DNA of 64,000 bases, from positions 62,001 through 126,000 of the forward strand of contig NZ_QJGZ01000034.1 of the NCBI RefSeq assembly GCF_003254585.1. Reading direction: 5' to 3'. The notes below the pieces were generated by a model, which worked only from the letters and a program-made list of their open reading frames with translations, made no database searches and was not told the DNA's origin. Source of the stretch: Flavobacterium sharifuzzamanii. Lineage in GTDB: Bacteria > Bacteroidota > Bacteroidia > Flavobacteriales > Flavobacteriaceae. Below, in pieces: positions 1 to 8,196 of the stretch. Each line of letters opens with the position of its first letter. Positions within the stretch are counted from its first letter, which is position 1. The position numbers and the translations under genes were made by a program.

Positions 1-1602
1 AAAGTTTTAATTGATGAGCCAGATACAGAAAGTGCGATTTCGATTTTACGTGGAATTAAAGAAAAATACGAAACGCATCATAAAGTTCAGATTAAAGACG
101 AGGCAATTATTGCTGCAGTTGAACTTTCTCAAAGATATATTACAAATCGTTTCTTACCAGATAAAGCGATTGACTTAATGGACGAAGCAGCTTCTAAATT
201 ACGTATGGAAATCAATTCAAAACCTGAAGAATTAGATGTTTTGGATCGTAAAATTATGCAGCTGGAGATTGAAATTGAAGCTATTAAGCGTGAAAAAGAA
301 GAAAGCAAGCTGAAAATCTTAGGTATGGAATTGGCCAACCTAAAAGAAGAGCGAAACGAAATCTACGCTAAATGGAAGCAAGAAAAAGATATTGTTGACG
401 GAATTCAGGCTGTAAAACACGAAATTGAAGACTTTAAATACGAAGCTGAACGTGCTGAACGTGATGGTGATTACGGAAAAGTAGCCGAAATTCGTTACGG
501 AAAAATAAAAGAAGCGCAGGAAAGACAAGAAACTCTGCAAAAACAATTGTTAGAATTCCAATCTGGAAATTCTTTAATAAAAGAAGAAGTTACTAGAGAA
601 GATATTGCAGAAGTTGTAGCAAAATGGACAGGAATTCCAGTTACTAAAATGCTTCAGACAGAAAGAGAAAAACTATTGCATTTGGAAGACGAATTGCATA
701 AACGTGTGGTAGGTCAGGAAGAAGCGATAGAAGCGGTGAGTGATGCTGTTCGTAGAAGCCGCGCCGGTTTACAGGATATGAAAAAACCTGTTGGTTCATT
801 CTTATTCTTAGGAACAACCGGAGTTGGTAAAACGGAGCTAGCAAAAGCTTTGGCAGAATATCTTTTTGATGATGAAAATGCTATGACTCGTATCGATATG
901 AGTGAGTATCAAGAACGTCACAGTGTGAGCCGTTTAGTTGGTGCGCCTCCAGGATATGTAGGTTATGATGAAGGAGGTCAGTTAACAGAAGCTGTTCGAA
1001 GAAAACCTTATTCTGTTGTATTGTTAGACGAGATTGAAAAAGCGCATCCGGATACTTTCAATATTTTATTGCAGGTTCTAGACGAAGGACGTTTGACAGA
1101 CAACAAAGGACGTTTGGCTGATTTTAGAAATACGATTATTATTATGACCTCAAATATGGGAAGTAATATTATTCAGGAGAAATTTGAAAACCTAAAAGGA
1201 AGTGTTGAAGCGGCGACAGAAGCTGCTAAAAACGAAGTTTTAGGGTTATTGAAACAAACTGTTCGTCCTGAGTTTATTAACCGTATCGATGAGATTGTAA
1301 TGTTTACACCGCTTACGGTAGAGAACATCTCAAGAATCGTAAACTTACAGTTGAAGAGTGTTACAAAAATGTTGGCTCTGCAAGGCATTACAATGGATGC
1401 AACTCCAGAAGCTATTGCTTACTTGGCCGACAAAGGTTACGATCCGCATTTTGGGGCAAGACCAGTAAAACGTGTGGTTCAAAGAGAAGTTTTAAATCAA
1501 TTGTCAAAAGAAATTTTGGCAGGAAATATTACAACAGATAGCATCATTTTGTTAGATGCTTTCGATGGCAAACTGGTTTTTAGAAACCAGACCGTTAAAT
1601 AA
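1..1602 (+). CDS. clpB: ATP-dependent chaperone ClpB, C-terminal part (5' end outside window)
   Basis: Open from base 1 in frame 1; 533 residues are visible, about 330 short of the ~865-residue family length, so the N-domain and most of the first ATPase are outside the window. The fragment begins at the end of NBD1 (NRFLPDKAIDLMDEAASKLR), continues through a charged coiled-coil middle domain at about residues 65-190, which distinguishes ClpB from ClpA/ClpC, then NBD2 with Walker A GTTGVGKTE near residue 277, Walker B VVLLDEIEKAHPD, sensor IIIMTSN and the C-terminal GARPVKRVVQREV oligomerisation motif. ClpB is a cytoplasmic hexamer that pulls polypeptides out of aggregates together with DnaK. 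A strong hairpin follows the stop. The first ATG in frame (178) is internal and is not the start. Confidence 0.97.
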   Translation, partial: KVLIDEPDTESAISILRGIKEKYETHHKVQIKDEAIIAAVELSQRYITNRFLPDKAIDLMDEAASKLRMEINSKPEELDVLDRKIMQLEIEIEAIKREKEESKLKILGMELANLKEERNEIYAKWKQEKDIVDGIQAVKHEIEDFKYEAERAERDGDYGKVAEIRYGKIKEAQERQETLQKQLLEFQSGNSLIKEEVTREDIAEVVAKWTGIPVTKMLQTEREKLLHLEDELHKRVVGQEEAIEAVSDAVRRSRAGLQDMKKPVGSFLFLGTTGVGKTELAKALAEYLFDDENAMTRIDMSEYQERHSVSRLVGAPPGYVGYDEGGQLTEAVRRKPYSVVLLDEIEKAHPDTFNILLQVLDEGRLTDNKGRLADFRNTIIIMTSNMGSNIIQEKFENLKGSVEAATEAAKNEVLGLLKQTVRPEFINRIDEIVMFTPLTVENISRIVNLQLKSVTKMLALQGITMDATPEAIAYLADKGYDPHFGARPVKRVVQREVLNQLSKEILAGNITTDSIILLDAFDGKLVFRNQTVK

Positions 1603-1625
1603 TTATTTTTTTAGTTAATCTTGAA

Positions 1626-1657
1626 AAAGCATCAGTGTCAAAGCTGGTGCTTTTTTT
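1626..1657 (+). terminator. Rho-independent terminator of clpB
   Basis: Stem AAAGCATCAG (1626-1635) pairs with CTGGTGCTTT (1644-1653) and is followed by a T run. It lies 23 bases past the clpB stop. Confidence 0.85.
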
Positions 1658-1744
1658 GTTAATATGTAATGAGATTTAATATTTTTTAACGGTTATTTTG
1701 TGTAAGAAATAATCTATATTTGAATCAACTATTAAATCAACTAT

Positions 1745-2236
1745 ATGAAAATAAACCAAAGAACATTTTTAATTCTAGTTCTTGCCAGTTTTTCATTTGT
1801 AACTCATTCTTATGCGCAAGAAAGTATTGTTGTTACTGGAGGAAAAGGTACAGGATCTGGTGGAGCTGCAAGTTATTCAGTAGGGCAAATTGCCGATATA
1901 CAATTGAAAGGAAGTGGCGGCTCTGCACAGCAAGGCATTCAGCAAGCTTACGAAATAGCCACTCTAAGCAATGACAAATTCGATGAAATTAGTTTAGTAA
2001 TGACAGCTTTTCCTAATCCTGTTGTTGATGAATTAAATCTTATTGTTATAAACAATAAATTTGAAAACTTGTCTTATAATTTATTTGATATTAATGGACG
2101 AATATTATCAAAAGTACTCCATATCACTTCATCAGAAACAAAGGTCTCTATGCAAGGATTGACACAGGGAGTTTATTTTCTTGCAGTGCATAACAATTCT
2201 AAAACAATTAAAACTTTTAAAATCATTAAAAAATAA
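1745..2236 (+). CDS. Small secreted protein with T9SS type A sorting domain
   Basis: 163 residues. Signal peptide at residues 1-25 ending SYAQ, a short Gly/Ser-rich region (TGGKGTGSGGAASYSVGQIA) ending in QQAYEI, then a C-terminal domain from about residue 85 that starts AFPNPVVDEL and ends with a basic tail (KTIKTFKIIKK). FPNP, a loop with DINGR and GVYFLAV are the standard features of the type A sorting domain, which directs cargo through the type IX secretion system to the cell surface or medium. The mature region has no recognisable catalytic domain; a structural or adhesive role is inferred. A -7-like TATATTTG lies at 1715-1722 with no TTG at the usual distance. The following secreted gene starts 23 bases downstream, suggesting co-transcription. 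Confidence 0.85.
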   Translation: MKINQRTFLILVLASFSFVTHSYAQESIVVTGGKGTGSGGAASYSVGQIADIQLKGSGGSAQQGIQQAYEIATLSNDKFDEISLVMTAFPNPVVDELNLIVINNKFENLSYNLFDINGRILSKVLHITSSETKVSMQGLTQGVYFLAVHNNSKTIKTFKIIKK

Positions 2237-2259
2237 AATTCTAAACAGCAGAAAGATAT

Positions 2260-3300
2260 ATGAGAAAAATTACTCTAGCATTTTTATTATTAAGTTCTTT
2301 TACAATCTTATTCGCGCAAGCGCCACAGAAAATGAATTATCAATCTGTGATTCGTAAAACAGATGGGACATTGCTTTCAAATACCTTAGTAGGTATAAAA
2401 ACCAGCATTTTGCTTGGTTCCGCTACAGGAACAGCATCTTATGTAGAAACTCAAACCACAACAACAAATGCAAACGGATTAGCAACTATAGAAATAGGGG
2501 GAGGAACTCCAGTTACAGGTACATTTTCGGGAATTGATTGGGGTGCGGGTTCTCATTTTGTTAAAACAGAAATTGACCCAACAGGAGGAACCAATTATAC
2601 AATTAGTGGTACAAGTCAACTATTAAGCGTTCCTTATGCTTTGTATGCTGGAAGTAGTATAAATAAAGGAAAAACCAGTATAATCATTACTGGAGATATT
2701 ACAGATGCAGAGGCTGCAGCGCAAATAACTGCTGAATTTGGCTCTTATACAGAAAACATCTATATAACAAGTACAACAAATCTAACATCTATAGATTTGA
2801 GTGTAATAAAAAAACTGGTAAACTTAAAGATTCAAAATAATTCAAAATTAGTTAGCTTTAATTTAAATAATCTTGTTGAGGTTTATAATGATTTAGATGT
2901 CGGTAATAATGATGTGTTAACTTCAGCTACATTTCCTGCTTTGAAAATATTGCATGCATACGATACAGGTATTTTAAATAATCCGGCTTTAACATCGATT
3001 TCATTTCCTGTTTTAACTTCAAGCAAAGGGCTTTACTTTCAAAATAATTCCACCCTTACTTCTATTGACTTGCCATTGTTAACAAAAATTACGGATAAAA
3101 ATTTATCACTTAATTTTAATAAAAATGCGCTTTCTAGTTCACAAGTTAATTTGATTTTACAACGACTTCTTAATCTTTCTCCTGATGCAGAAAGTTATGT
3201 TCAGTTGCAAGGTCAAAACCCACCAGCTCCTCCTACAGGGCAAGGAATTCTTGATAAAGCAACTTTAATAAATAGAGGTAATAGTGTTTATACCGATTAA
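2260..3300 (+). CDS. Secreted protein with leucine-rich/L-domain-like C-terminal half
   Basis: 346 residues with a signal peptide (about 1-19, cut after LFAQ). Residues 20-135 start APQKMNYQSVIRK and end SVPYALYAGSS, a module I recognise from many Bacteroidota secreted proteins that precedes variable surface domains. Residues 140-300 are a run of irregular units such as NLTSIDL, KLVNLKI, ALTSISFPVL and TLTSIDLPLL, resembling leucine-rich or receptor-L-domain beta-helices. No C-terminal T9SS domain is visible, so the export route after the inner membrane is unclear. It follows the T9SS protein by 23 bases and is followed by its own terminator. Function unknown; binding to a surface ligand is only a guess. 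Confidence 0.75.
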   Translation: MRKITLAFLLLSSFTILFAQAPQKMNYQSVIRKTDGTLLSNTLVGIKTSILLGSATGTASYVETQTTTTNANGLATIEIGGGTPVTGTFSGIDWGAGSHFVKTEIDPTGGTNYTISGTSQLLSVPYALYAGSSINKGKTSIIITGDITDAEAAAQITAEFGSYTENIYITSTTNLTSIDLSVIKKLVNLKIQNNSKLVSFNLNNLVEVYNDLDVGNNDVLTSATFPALKILHAYDTGILNNPALTSISFPVLTSSKGLYFQNNSTLTSIDLPLLTKITDKNLSLNFNKNALSSSQVNLILQRLLNLSPDAESYVQLQGQNPPAPPTGQGILDKATLINRGNSVYTD

Positions 3301-3321
3301 TTAAAAAAAGCAATCATAATG

Positions 3322-3355
3322 AAGCATCAGTTTTTCAGCTGATGCTTTTTTTTTT
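3322..3355 (+). terminator. Terminator after the secreted-protein pair
   Basis: AAGCATCAG (3322-3330) pairs with CTGATGCTT (3339-3347), followed by a run of T. The stem resembles those at 1626 and 4601. Confidence 0.85.
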
Positions 3356-3467
3356 GCTCAAAATTCTGAAACTTTTCACCTAATTCGTATAACAGGATAT
3401 TTTCAAAAAAGATTCAATTTTAAATAAATAAAAACCAGTAAATTATTAATTAAAAAATCTCAAAATC

Positions 3468-3587
3468 ATGAATAACATATTTAGAGGATTGTTGGCAGGA
3501 TACGGCGCTAAAAAACTAGGCGGAGGTTGTTTCGGAACCATTATCGTTTTTATTATTCTTTGGGTTCTTTTAGGACAATGCAGTTAG
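3468..3587 (+). CDS. 39-residue hydrophobic membrane peptide
   Basis: Small open frame ATG..TAG encoding 39 residues. The N-terminal half is amphipathic and Gly-rich (FRGLLAGYGAKKLGGGCFG), followed by one strong hydrophobic span (TIIVFIILWVLLGQCS) with a final Cys-Ser. It sits between the terminator of the previous unit and the DUF808 gene, in the same direction, in a stretch otherwise lacking a gene. The layout (Gly-rich loop, single transmembrane helix) is like many short membrane peptides of flavobacteria. No function can be assigned; translation is inferred from the clean reading frame and sensible composition only. Confidence 0.6.
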   Translation: MNNIFRGLLAGYGAKKLGGGCFGTIIVFIILWVLLGQCS

Positions 3588-3695
3588 ATTTTATCTACAG
3601 AAAAATATGAATAAAAAGAAAAATTTTCATGTAATATTATTGGGCAGATTAAGTCAAAATGTCTAGATTCGCATCACTAAAAATAAATTTAAAAA

Positions 3696-4574
3696 ATGGG
3701 TTCAGGTTTTTTCGCACTATTAGATGATATCGCAGCAATTATGGATGATGTTGCAGTAATGAGTAAAGTTGCTGCAAAGAAAACTGCTGGAATTCTTGGT
3801 GACGACTTAGCTGTAAATGCGGAAAAAGCTTCTGGATTTGCATCTTCACGAGAATTGCCGGTTTTGTGGGCAATTAGTAAAGGTTCGCTATTAAATAAAA
3901 TTATCATTCTTCCAATCGCATTTTTATTAAGTGCATTTTTTCCAATTGCCATCATGGTAATTTTAGTTTTAGGAGGATTGTTTTTAGCTTATGAAGGAGC
4001 AGAAAAAATTTATGAGTTTATTGTTCCTCACAAACACGAAGAATCGGAAGGAATAACAGATGAAGTACTTACAGAAGAAGAAATTTTAGTAATCGAAAAA
4101 GAGAAAGTAAAATCTGCAATCGTTACCGATTTTATCCTTTCGGTAGAAATTGTAATCATCGCTTTGGGAACTGTAATCGGAAAACCATTGACATCTCAGA
4201 TTATTACTGTATCAATCATTGCTGTGATTGCAACAGTTGGAGTTTATGGAATCGTGGCGCTTATTGTTCGTATGGATGAAGTAGGTTTCAAAATGATTCA
4301 GCACAGCAAAAAAGAAAATAGTATTTTAAAGTTTGTCGGAAATATTTTAGTTCAGGCGCTTCCGAAAGTTATTAAAGCATTGACAGTTATCGGTACAATT
4401 GCTTTAATTTTAGTTGCAGGTGGACTGTTTGTTCACAATATCGAATTTTTCCATCATCTTTTACCAAGTTTCCCTTCAATAGTAAAAGAGTTTGCAATCG
4501 GACTTATTATTGGTTTTATTGTTTTAGGAATCGTAAATCTCTTTAAAAAGATATTTCAAAAGAAAACAGCATAA
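3696..4574 (+). CDS. DUF808 family inner-membrane protein (YedI-like)
   Basis: 292 residues. The N-terminus GSGFFALLDDIAAIMDDVAVMSKVAAKKTAGILGDDLAVN is diagnostic of DUF808/YedI, with residues DDVA and KKTAGILGDDLAV conserved. Hydrophobic spans lie at about residues 68-100, 145-165, 170-192, 225-247 and 262-282, giving a polytopic inner-membrane protein. A charged insert (HKHEESEGITDEVLTEEE) separates the first hairpin from the rest. Biochemical function of the family is unknown. It stands alone between a terminator-bounded unit upstream and its own terminator downstream. Confidence 0.9.
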   Translation: MGSGFFALLDDIAAIMDDVAVMSKVAAKKTAGILGDDLAVNAEKASGFASSRELPVLWAISKGSLLNKIIILPIAFLLSAFFPIAIMVILVLGGLFLAYEGAEKIYEFIVPHKHEESEGITDEVLTEEEILVIEKEKVKSAIVTDFILSVEIVIIALGTVIGKPLTSQIITVSIIAVIATVGVYGIVALIVRMDEVGFKMIQHSKKENSILKFVGNILVQALPKVIKALTVIGTIALILVAGGLFVHNIEFFHHLLPSFPSIVKEFAIGLIIGFIVLGIVNLFKKIFQKKTA

Positions 4575-4600
4575 ATATATCCAAAATATACTTTAACGAA

Positions 4601-4630
4601 AACATCAGCTTTATAGCTGGTGTTTTTTTT
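4601..4630 (+). terminator. Terminator of the DUF808 gene
   Basis: AACATCAGCT (4601-4610) pairs with AGCTGGTGTT (4615-4624) around a 4-base loop, then eight T. Confidence 0.85.
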
Positions 4631-4927
4631 GTTTTATAGGACCTGTCAAATCGTTTTTAAACGTAATTTTAGTTTTGCTATCAACCCTTTTTTTTGACTT
4701 TTAAAACTATCAAAATAATTACAAAAGTATTTCGATTTTATACAGGGAAAACCAAATTTTTTCGGTTTTATAAAAAAAACATCATTAAAATAGTGCTTTT
4801 TTTATTTAAATAAGTGCTTGATTTTTAGTTGTTTAATTTTTTAGTAAAATTTTTAACATTTTGCATAAAGCAACCATTACAATTAAGCGACATCTTCATA
4901 GTAATTAACAATTAATTATTATTTTAT
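4631..4927. other. AT-rich spacer, no gene seen
   Basis: About 300 bases of very AT-rich sequence between the DUF808 terminator and the lipoprotein gene. I find no open frame with sensible composition, no convincing TAnnTTTG promoter and no repeat. It presumably holds the promoter and leader of the lipoprotein gene. Confidence 0.5.
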
Positions 4928-5341
4928 ATGAAAAGTTTTAGATTAAAAACAGCTTTAGTAGTATTATTTTTATCAATTGGATTTGTTTCATGCAGTAACG
5001 ATGATGATAAAGACCAAACACCAGCTCCAACTACAAAGGCAGCTTTAGTTACAGAAATTAAAGGACCAGCAACCGGAAAAGTAAATGATGAACTAAGCTA
5101 CGATGTGACTTATACAGTTGATAATGCTTGTGCAGAATTTGATAAAATCTCAGAAGTAACAATTGGATCTGTAAAAGGGTTACAAGTGATTGCAAAATAT
5201 CCATCACAAGTTTGTACACAACAAGTACCTGAGCCAAAAAAGACAGTTTATAAATTTAAAGCAACTGCAAAAGGAACTTTCGAAATTAAATTCAAAAAAT
5301 CAGAAACTGAATTCTTAACTCAGAAAGTTGTAATCGAATAA
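4928..5341 (+). CDS. Lipoprotein with acidic surface-export tail
   Basis: 137 residues. The N-terminus is a lipoprotein signal (VVLFLSIGFVSC) with Cys22 followed by SNDDDKD. An acidic stretch right after the lipidated cysteine is the established Bacteroidota lipoprotein export signal that carries lipoproteins to the outer leaflet of the outer membrane, so surface exposure is likely. Residues 35-137 look like a single beta-sandwich (GPATGKVNDELSYDVTYTVDN .. KGTFEIKFKKSETEFLTQKVVIE) with two internal Cys (about 64 and 92) that could form a disulfide. No named domain recognised and function is unknown. A long AT-rich leader precedes it. Confidence 0.8.
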   Translation: MKSFRLKTALVVLFLSIGFVSCSNDDDKDQTPAPTTKAALVTEIKGPATGKVNDELSYDVTYTVDNACAEFDKISEVTIGSVKGLQVIAKYPSQVCTQQVPEPKKTVYKFKATAKGTFEIKFKKSETEFLTQKVVIE

Positions 5342-5470
5342 CAACTATTTTTGGTTGATATTTTTTTAGGTTGAAAAACCATTTTACAGAGATTTAAATC
5401 AATGTAAGATGGTTTTTGATTTATAAGAGATATTACAAGTTCATTAGTTGTTATATAAAAGTTATCGACT

Positions 5471-5501
5471 TTGCTATTCCTTTAAAAAGTATTATTTTTG
5501 C
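5471..5501 (+). promoter_or_regulatory. Bacteroidota-type promoter of aguB
   Basis: TTG at 5471-5473, 19 bases, then TATTTTTG at 5493-5500 followed by C. This matches the flavobacterial consensus TTG-N17-20-TAnnTTTGc. Transcription would begin about 5505-5508, which rules out any translation start upstream and supports the ATG at 5520. Confidence 0.8.
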
Positions 5502-5519
5502 ACTCTTAAATTTTATGTC

Positions 5520-6410
5520 ATGCCGAAAAGAAAATATAAAATATCAGTAATTCAGTTAAATCTGAATGATGTTGCCGAAAATAATCTTAAAAAATGTATT
5601 AGCTGGGTAAGAGACGCTGCAAGTCAAGGAGCAGAGGTTATCTTATTGCCTGAATTATATAGCAGTCATTATTTTTGTCAAAGTGAGGATGTAGAGAATT
5701 TTGCATTGGCAGAACCACTTTACAGTACTTCATTTATTGCATTCAGCGAATTGGCAAAAGAATTAGGAGTGGTAATTATTGTTCCTTTCTTCGAGAAGAG
5801 AATGGCTGGAATTTATCATAACAGTGCTTATATTATTGATACTGATGGAACTGAAGCAGGTTTATACCGTAAGATGCACATTCCAGACGATCCTCATTTC
5901 TATGAAAAATTCTATTTCACTCCAGGAGATTTAGGTTTCCAAGCGATTGAAACTAAAAAAGGAACTGTTGGAACATTAATCTGCTGGGATCAATGGTATC
6001 CAGAAGCGGCTCGTATTACAGCGCTTAAAGGAGCTGAAGTTTTATTTTATCCAACAGCAATTGGATGGCATCCAAAAGAAAAAGAACAATACGGAGAAAA
6101 TCAGTATGGTGCTTGGATGAATGTAATGAAAGGTCACGCTGTTGCAAATGGTGTTTTCGTTGCAGCTGCAAACCGAATTGGTCTTGAAAAATACCTTGAA
6201 GGAACTGAAGGAATTCAATTTTGGGGAGCTTCTTTCATTGCTGGACCGCAAGGAGAAATTTTAGCTCAGGCTTCTCATGATAAAGAAGAAATCTTAATTG
6301 CTGAGGTTGATTTAGATCTTCAAGAAAATGTTCGTCAAAATTGGCCATTCTTCAGAGACAGAAGAATTGATGCTTTTGGAGATATTACAAAAAGAGCAAT
6401 TGATAAATAA
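5520..6410 (+). CDS. aguB: N-carbamoylputrescine amidase
   Basis: 296 residues of the nitrilase (C-N hydrolase) superfamily. The catalytic triad is visible: Glu45 in LLPELYSSHYF, Lys118 in YRKMHIPDDPHFYEKFYFTPGD and Cys155 in LICWDQWYPEAAR. The HIPDDP..YEKFYFTPGD and CWDQWYPEAAR motifs are those of AguB, which hydrolyses N-carbamoylputrescine to putrescine, CO2 and ammonia in the cytoplasm. The reading frame is open upstream to 5448, but the promoter at 5471-5500 and the family N-terminus (MPKRKYKISVIQLN) put the start at 5520. Its pathway partner aguA is at 9901 on the same strand. The next gene downstream is on the opposite strand. Confidence 0.94.
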   Translation: MPKRKYKISVIQLNLNDVAENNLKKCISWVRDAASQGAEVILLPELYSSHYFCQSEDVENFALAEPLYSTSFIAFSELAKELGVVIIVPFFEKRMAGIYHNSAYIIDTDGTEAGLYRKMHIPDDPHFYEKFYFTPGDLGFQAIETKKGTVGTLICWDQWYPEAARITALKGAEVLFYPTAIGWHPKEKEQYGENQYGAWMNVMKGHAVANGVFVAAANRIGLEKYLEGTEGIQFWGASFIAGPQGEILAQASHDKEEILIAEVDLDLQENVRQNWPFFRDRRIDAFGDITKRAIDK

Positions 6411-6430
6411 AAACGATTTTTCTAAAATAT

Positions 6431-6463
6431 AAAAAGGGCAAAATATTATTTTGCCCTTTTTTT
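6431..6463 (+). terminator. Terminator of aguB
   Basis: AAAAGGGCAAAA pairs with TTTTGCCCTTTT around a short loop, followed by T residues. Confidence 0.85.
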
Positions 6464-6465
6464 GT

Positions 6466-6629
6466 AAGCTTCGAAGAAGCGAAATATTTATAGCACCACA
6501 ATAAAACAAAATGAAAAAGCTCCAGTGGAGCGACATGTTCTTTTACAATCTAACACATGTCGCTCCGCTGGAGCTTTATATCGTAAACGTATATTTTTTT
6601 GCGATAAATATTTCGCTTCTTCGAAGCTT
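6466..6629. repeat. Nested inverted repeat, two levels
   Basis: Outer arms 6466-6490 and 6605-6629 are perfect 25-bp reverse complements starting AAGCTTCGAAGAAGCG. Inner arms 6516-6538 and 6555-6577 match over 23 bp with one mismatch, and each contains GCTCC/GGAGC. The element fills the convergent gap between aguB and the OmpA gene and encodes no credible protein. Confidence 0.9.
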
Positions 6630-6676
6630 TAAATAACTATTCAAAATTTAGTTTTTTTTAAACTCTATTTTTATAA

Positions 6677-6711
6677 CAAAAAGGAGCTATTCTATTGAAT
6701 AGCTCCTTTTC
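6677..6711 (-). terminator. Terminator of the OmpA-family gene
   Basis: AAAAGGAGCTATTC and GAATAGCTCCTTTT form a perfect 14-bp stem just beyond the OmpA stop; read on the minus strand it ends in T-rich sequence. Confidence 0.8.
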
Positions 6712-6734
6712 TTGTTTTTAGCTTTATATATAGA

Positions 6735-7994
6735 TTACTTCACTTGGAAAGTAACTCGTCTCACGATTTGACGTGCTTCTTTAGAATTTTTGTTAACAGA
6801 AGTATCTTCTCCATTAGCAATTACATTCAATCTTGAAGCATCGATTCCAGCATTAACTGCTACTTTTTTCACAGCTTCAGCTCTTTTTCTTGATAATTCG
6901 GTGTTGTAGTTTGAATTTCCAATTTCATCAGCATAACCAATAATATCAGCCGATTTTCCCGGATTGTTTTTCAAGTATTTCACTAAGAAATCTACACCAG
7001 ATAAAGAAGCGTTTGTTGGTTTAGACGAATTGAAATCGAAGTAAACATTTACATAACCACCGTTGATTAATTCTTCAACCGTATTGTTTGTAGCTGTTCC
7101 AGCACCTTTTTTCTCGTAAGTTTTGTCTAAGTAGCTTTCTAACTCATCTGGAACACCATTTTGATTCGTATCAATAGATTGTCCTTTTGTGTTAACAGCA
7201 ACTCCTGCAATACTGTTTGGTTCTAAATCGTATAAATCAGCAACTCCATCTTTGTCTGAATCTATAAGACCAGTTTCGATTAAGTCCACTCTTTTTTCCA
7301 ATTCACCAATTCTATCTTCCTCGCCAACCCAGTCAGCATGTTTTTGGTTTTTTCCTAGATAGAAAGTTAAACCTACAGAAGCATTTAATAAAACGCCATC
7401 AAAAGCACCTGTAGAAGTATTTCCCATTCCGTCAAAATTCCAGTTTTGTCTTCCATTTACAATTCCAGTAAGATCTCCTGTCAAAGCTACTCTGTTGCTT
7501 AATCGGATTTGTCCAGTTAAACCAGCAATTCCGTGCGCCATGTAATCCTGACCTCCAAATCCAGTTTCGGTGCTAATTTGAGAAACCCCGAAACCACCAT
7601 GAGCCAAAAGTCCAATCGTGTTTGTCCAAGTTTCGAAATTTAAAGCACGTCCCACATTGATAACTCCTTGTAAACTTGCTCTAACATAGCGACTGTCAAA
7701 ATCTGGAGTGTTTTTTTTCTCTTTAAATTGGTCATAACCAACATCTAATTTTACCCCAAATTTCGGACTAAACATATATCTAACACCTAAATCTCCGTGG
7801 AAAAAGTTTAATGATTCTGTAGTATAACCTGGAGTCATTGTTCTGGTTGGTTTGTTAACCCCGCCATTCAGTTCGATCGACCATTTGTTGTATTCTTGAT
7901 CTACGCTAGGTTTGGTAGAAGTGGTAGCCATATTTTGAGCGCCTGCAGCAAATGATAGTAATAATAAGGATACTGATACTAATTTCTTTTTCAT
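6735..7994 (-). CDS. OmpA family outer-membrane protein
   Basis: 419 residues. Signal peptide 1-19 (LLLSFAAGAQ), an N-terminal beta-barrel of about 200 residues with alternating aromatic strands (FFHGDLGVRYMFSPKFGVKLDVGYDQF), a calcium-binding thrombospondin-type-3 linker (DSDKDGVADLYDLEPNS .. DTNQNGVPDELE) near residues 245-285, and a C-terminal OmpA domain from about 310 (VNVYFDFNSSKP .. DIIGYADEIGNSNYNTELSRKRAEAV). The NTELSRKRA motif binds peptidoglycan. The protein anchors the outer membrane to the cell wall. A -7-like TAATTTTG lies on the minus strand at 8035-8042, giving a leader of about 35 bases. It is transcribed as a single gene with terminators on both sides. Confidence 0.93.
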   Translation of the reverse strand: MKKKLVSVSLLLLSFAAGAQNMATTSTKPSVDQEYNKWSIELNGGVNKPTRTMTPGYTTESLNFFHGDLGVRYMFSPKFGVKLDVGYDQFKEKKNTPDFDSRYVRASLQGVINVGRALNFETWTNTIGLLAHGGFGVSQISTETGFGGQDYMAHGIAGLTGQIRLSNRVALTGDLTGIVNGRQNWNFDGMGNTSTGAFDGVLLNASVGLTFYLGKNQKHADWVGEEDRIGELEKRVDLIETGLIDSDKDGVADLYDLEPNSIAGVAVNTKGQSIDTNQNGVPDELESYLDKTYEKKGAGTATNNTVEELINGGYVNVYFDFNSSKPTNASLSGVDFLVKYLKNNPGKSADIIGYADEIGNSNYNTELSRKRAEAVKKVAVNAGIDASRLNVIANGEDTSVNKNSKEARQIVRRVTFQVK

Positions 7995-8142
7995 GATATC
8001 AAAAATTAAATTGTTTTTATTTTAAACTCTGAAACAAAATTAGAAGTCGTATTCTAGAAAGTGTTGTATATACTCTTACATAATTCCCATATTTTAGCTT
8101 TTAATTGTGTAAATACATTAAAATAAGTACAATAGAATGCAT

Positions 8143-8174
8143 AAAAAAGGGCAAAATTCACATTTTGCCCTTAT
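8143..8174 (-). terminator. Terminator of the choice-of-anchor I gene
   Basis: AAGGGCAAAAT (8149-8159) and ATTTTGCCCTT (8164-8174) form a perfect 11-bp stem; on the minus strand it is followed by a T run. Confidence 0.8.
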
Positions 8175-8196
8175 GCTATCCTTAAAAAAAGAGTTA

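Noticed and set aside
1720..1974. Frame-shifted 84-codon open frame over the T9SS protein gene
   Set aside because: The overlapping frame has a signal peptide and sorting domain; this one has no features.
5448..5519. 24-codon N-terminal extension of aguB
   Set aside because: It overlaps the promoter at 5471-5500 and has no family similarity; start moved to 5520.
6312..6536. Minus-strand open frame between aguB and the OmpA gene
   Set aside because: It runs across the aguB 3' end, a terminator and one arm of the nested palindrome.
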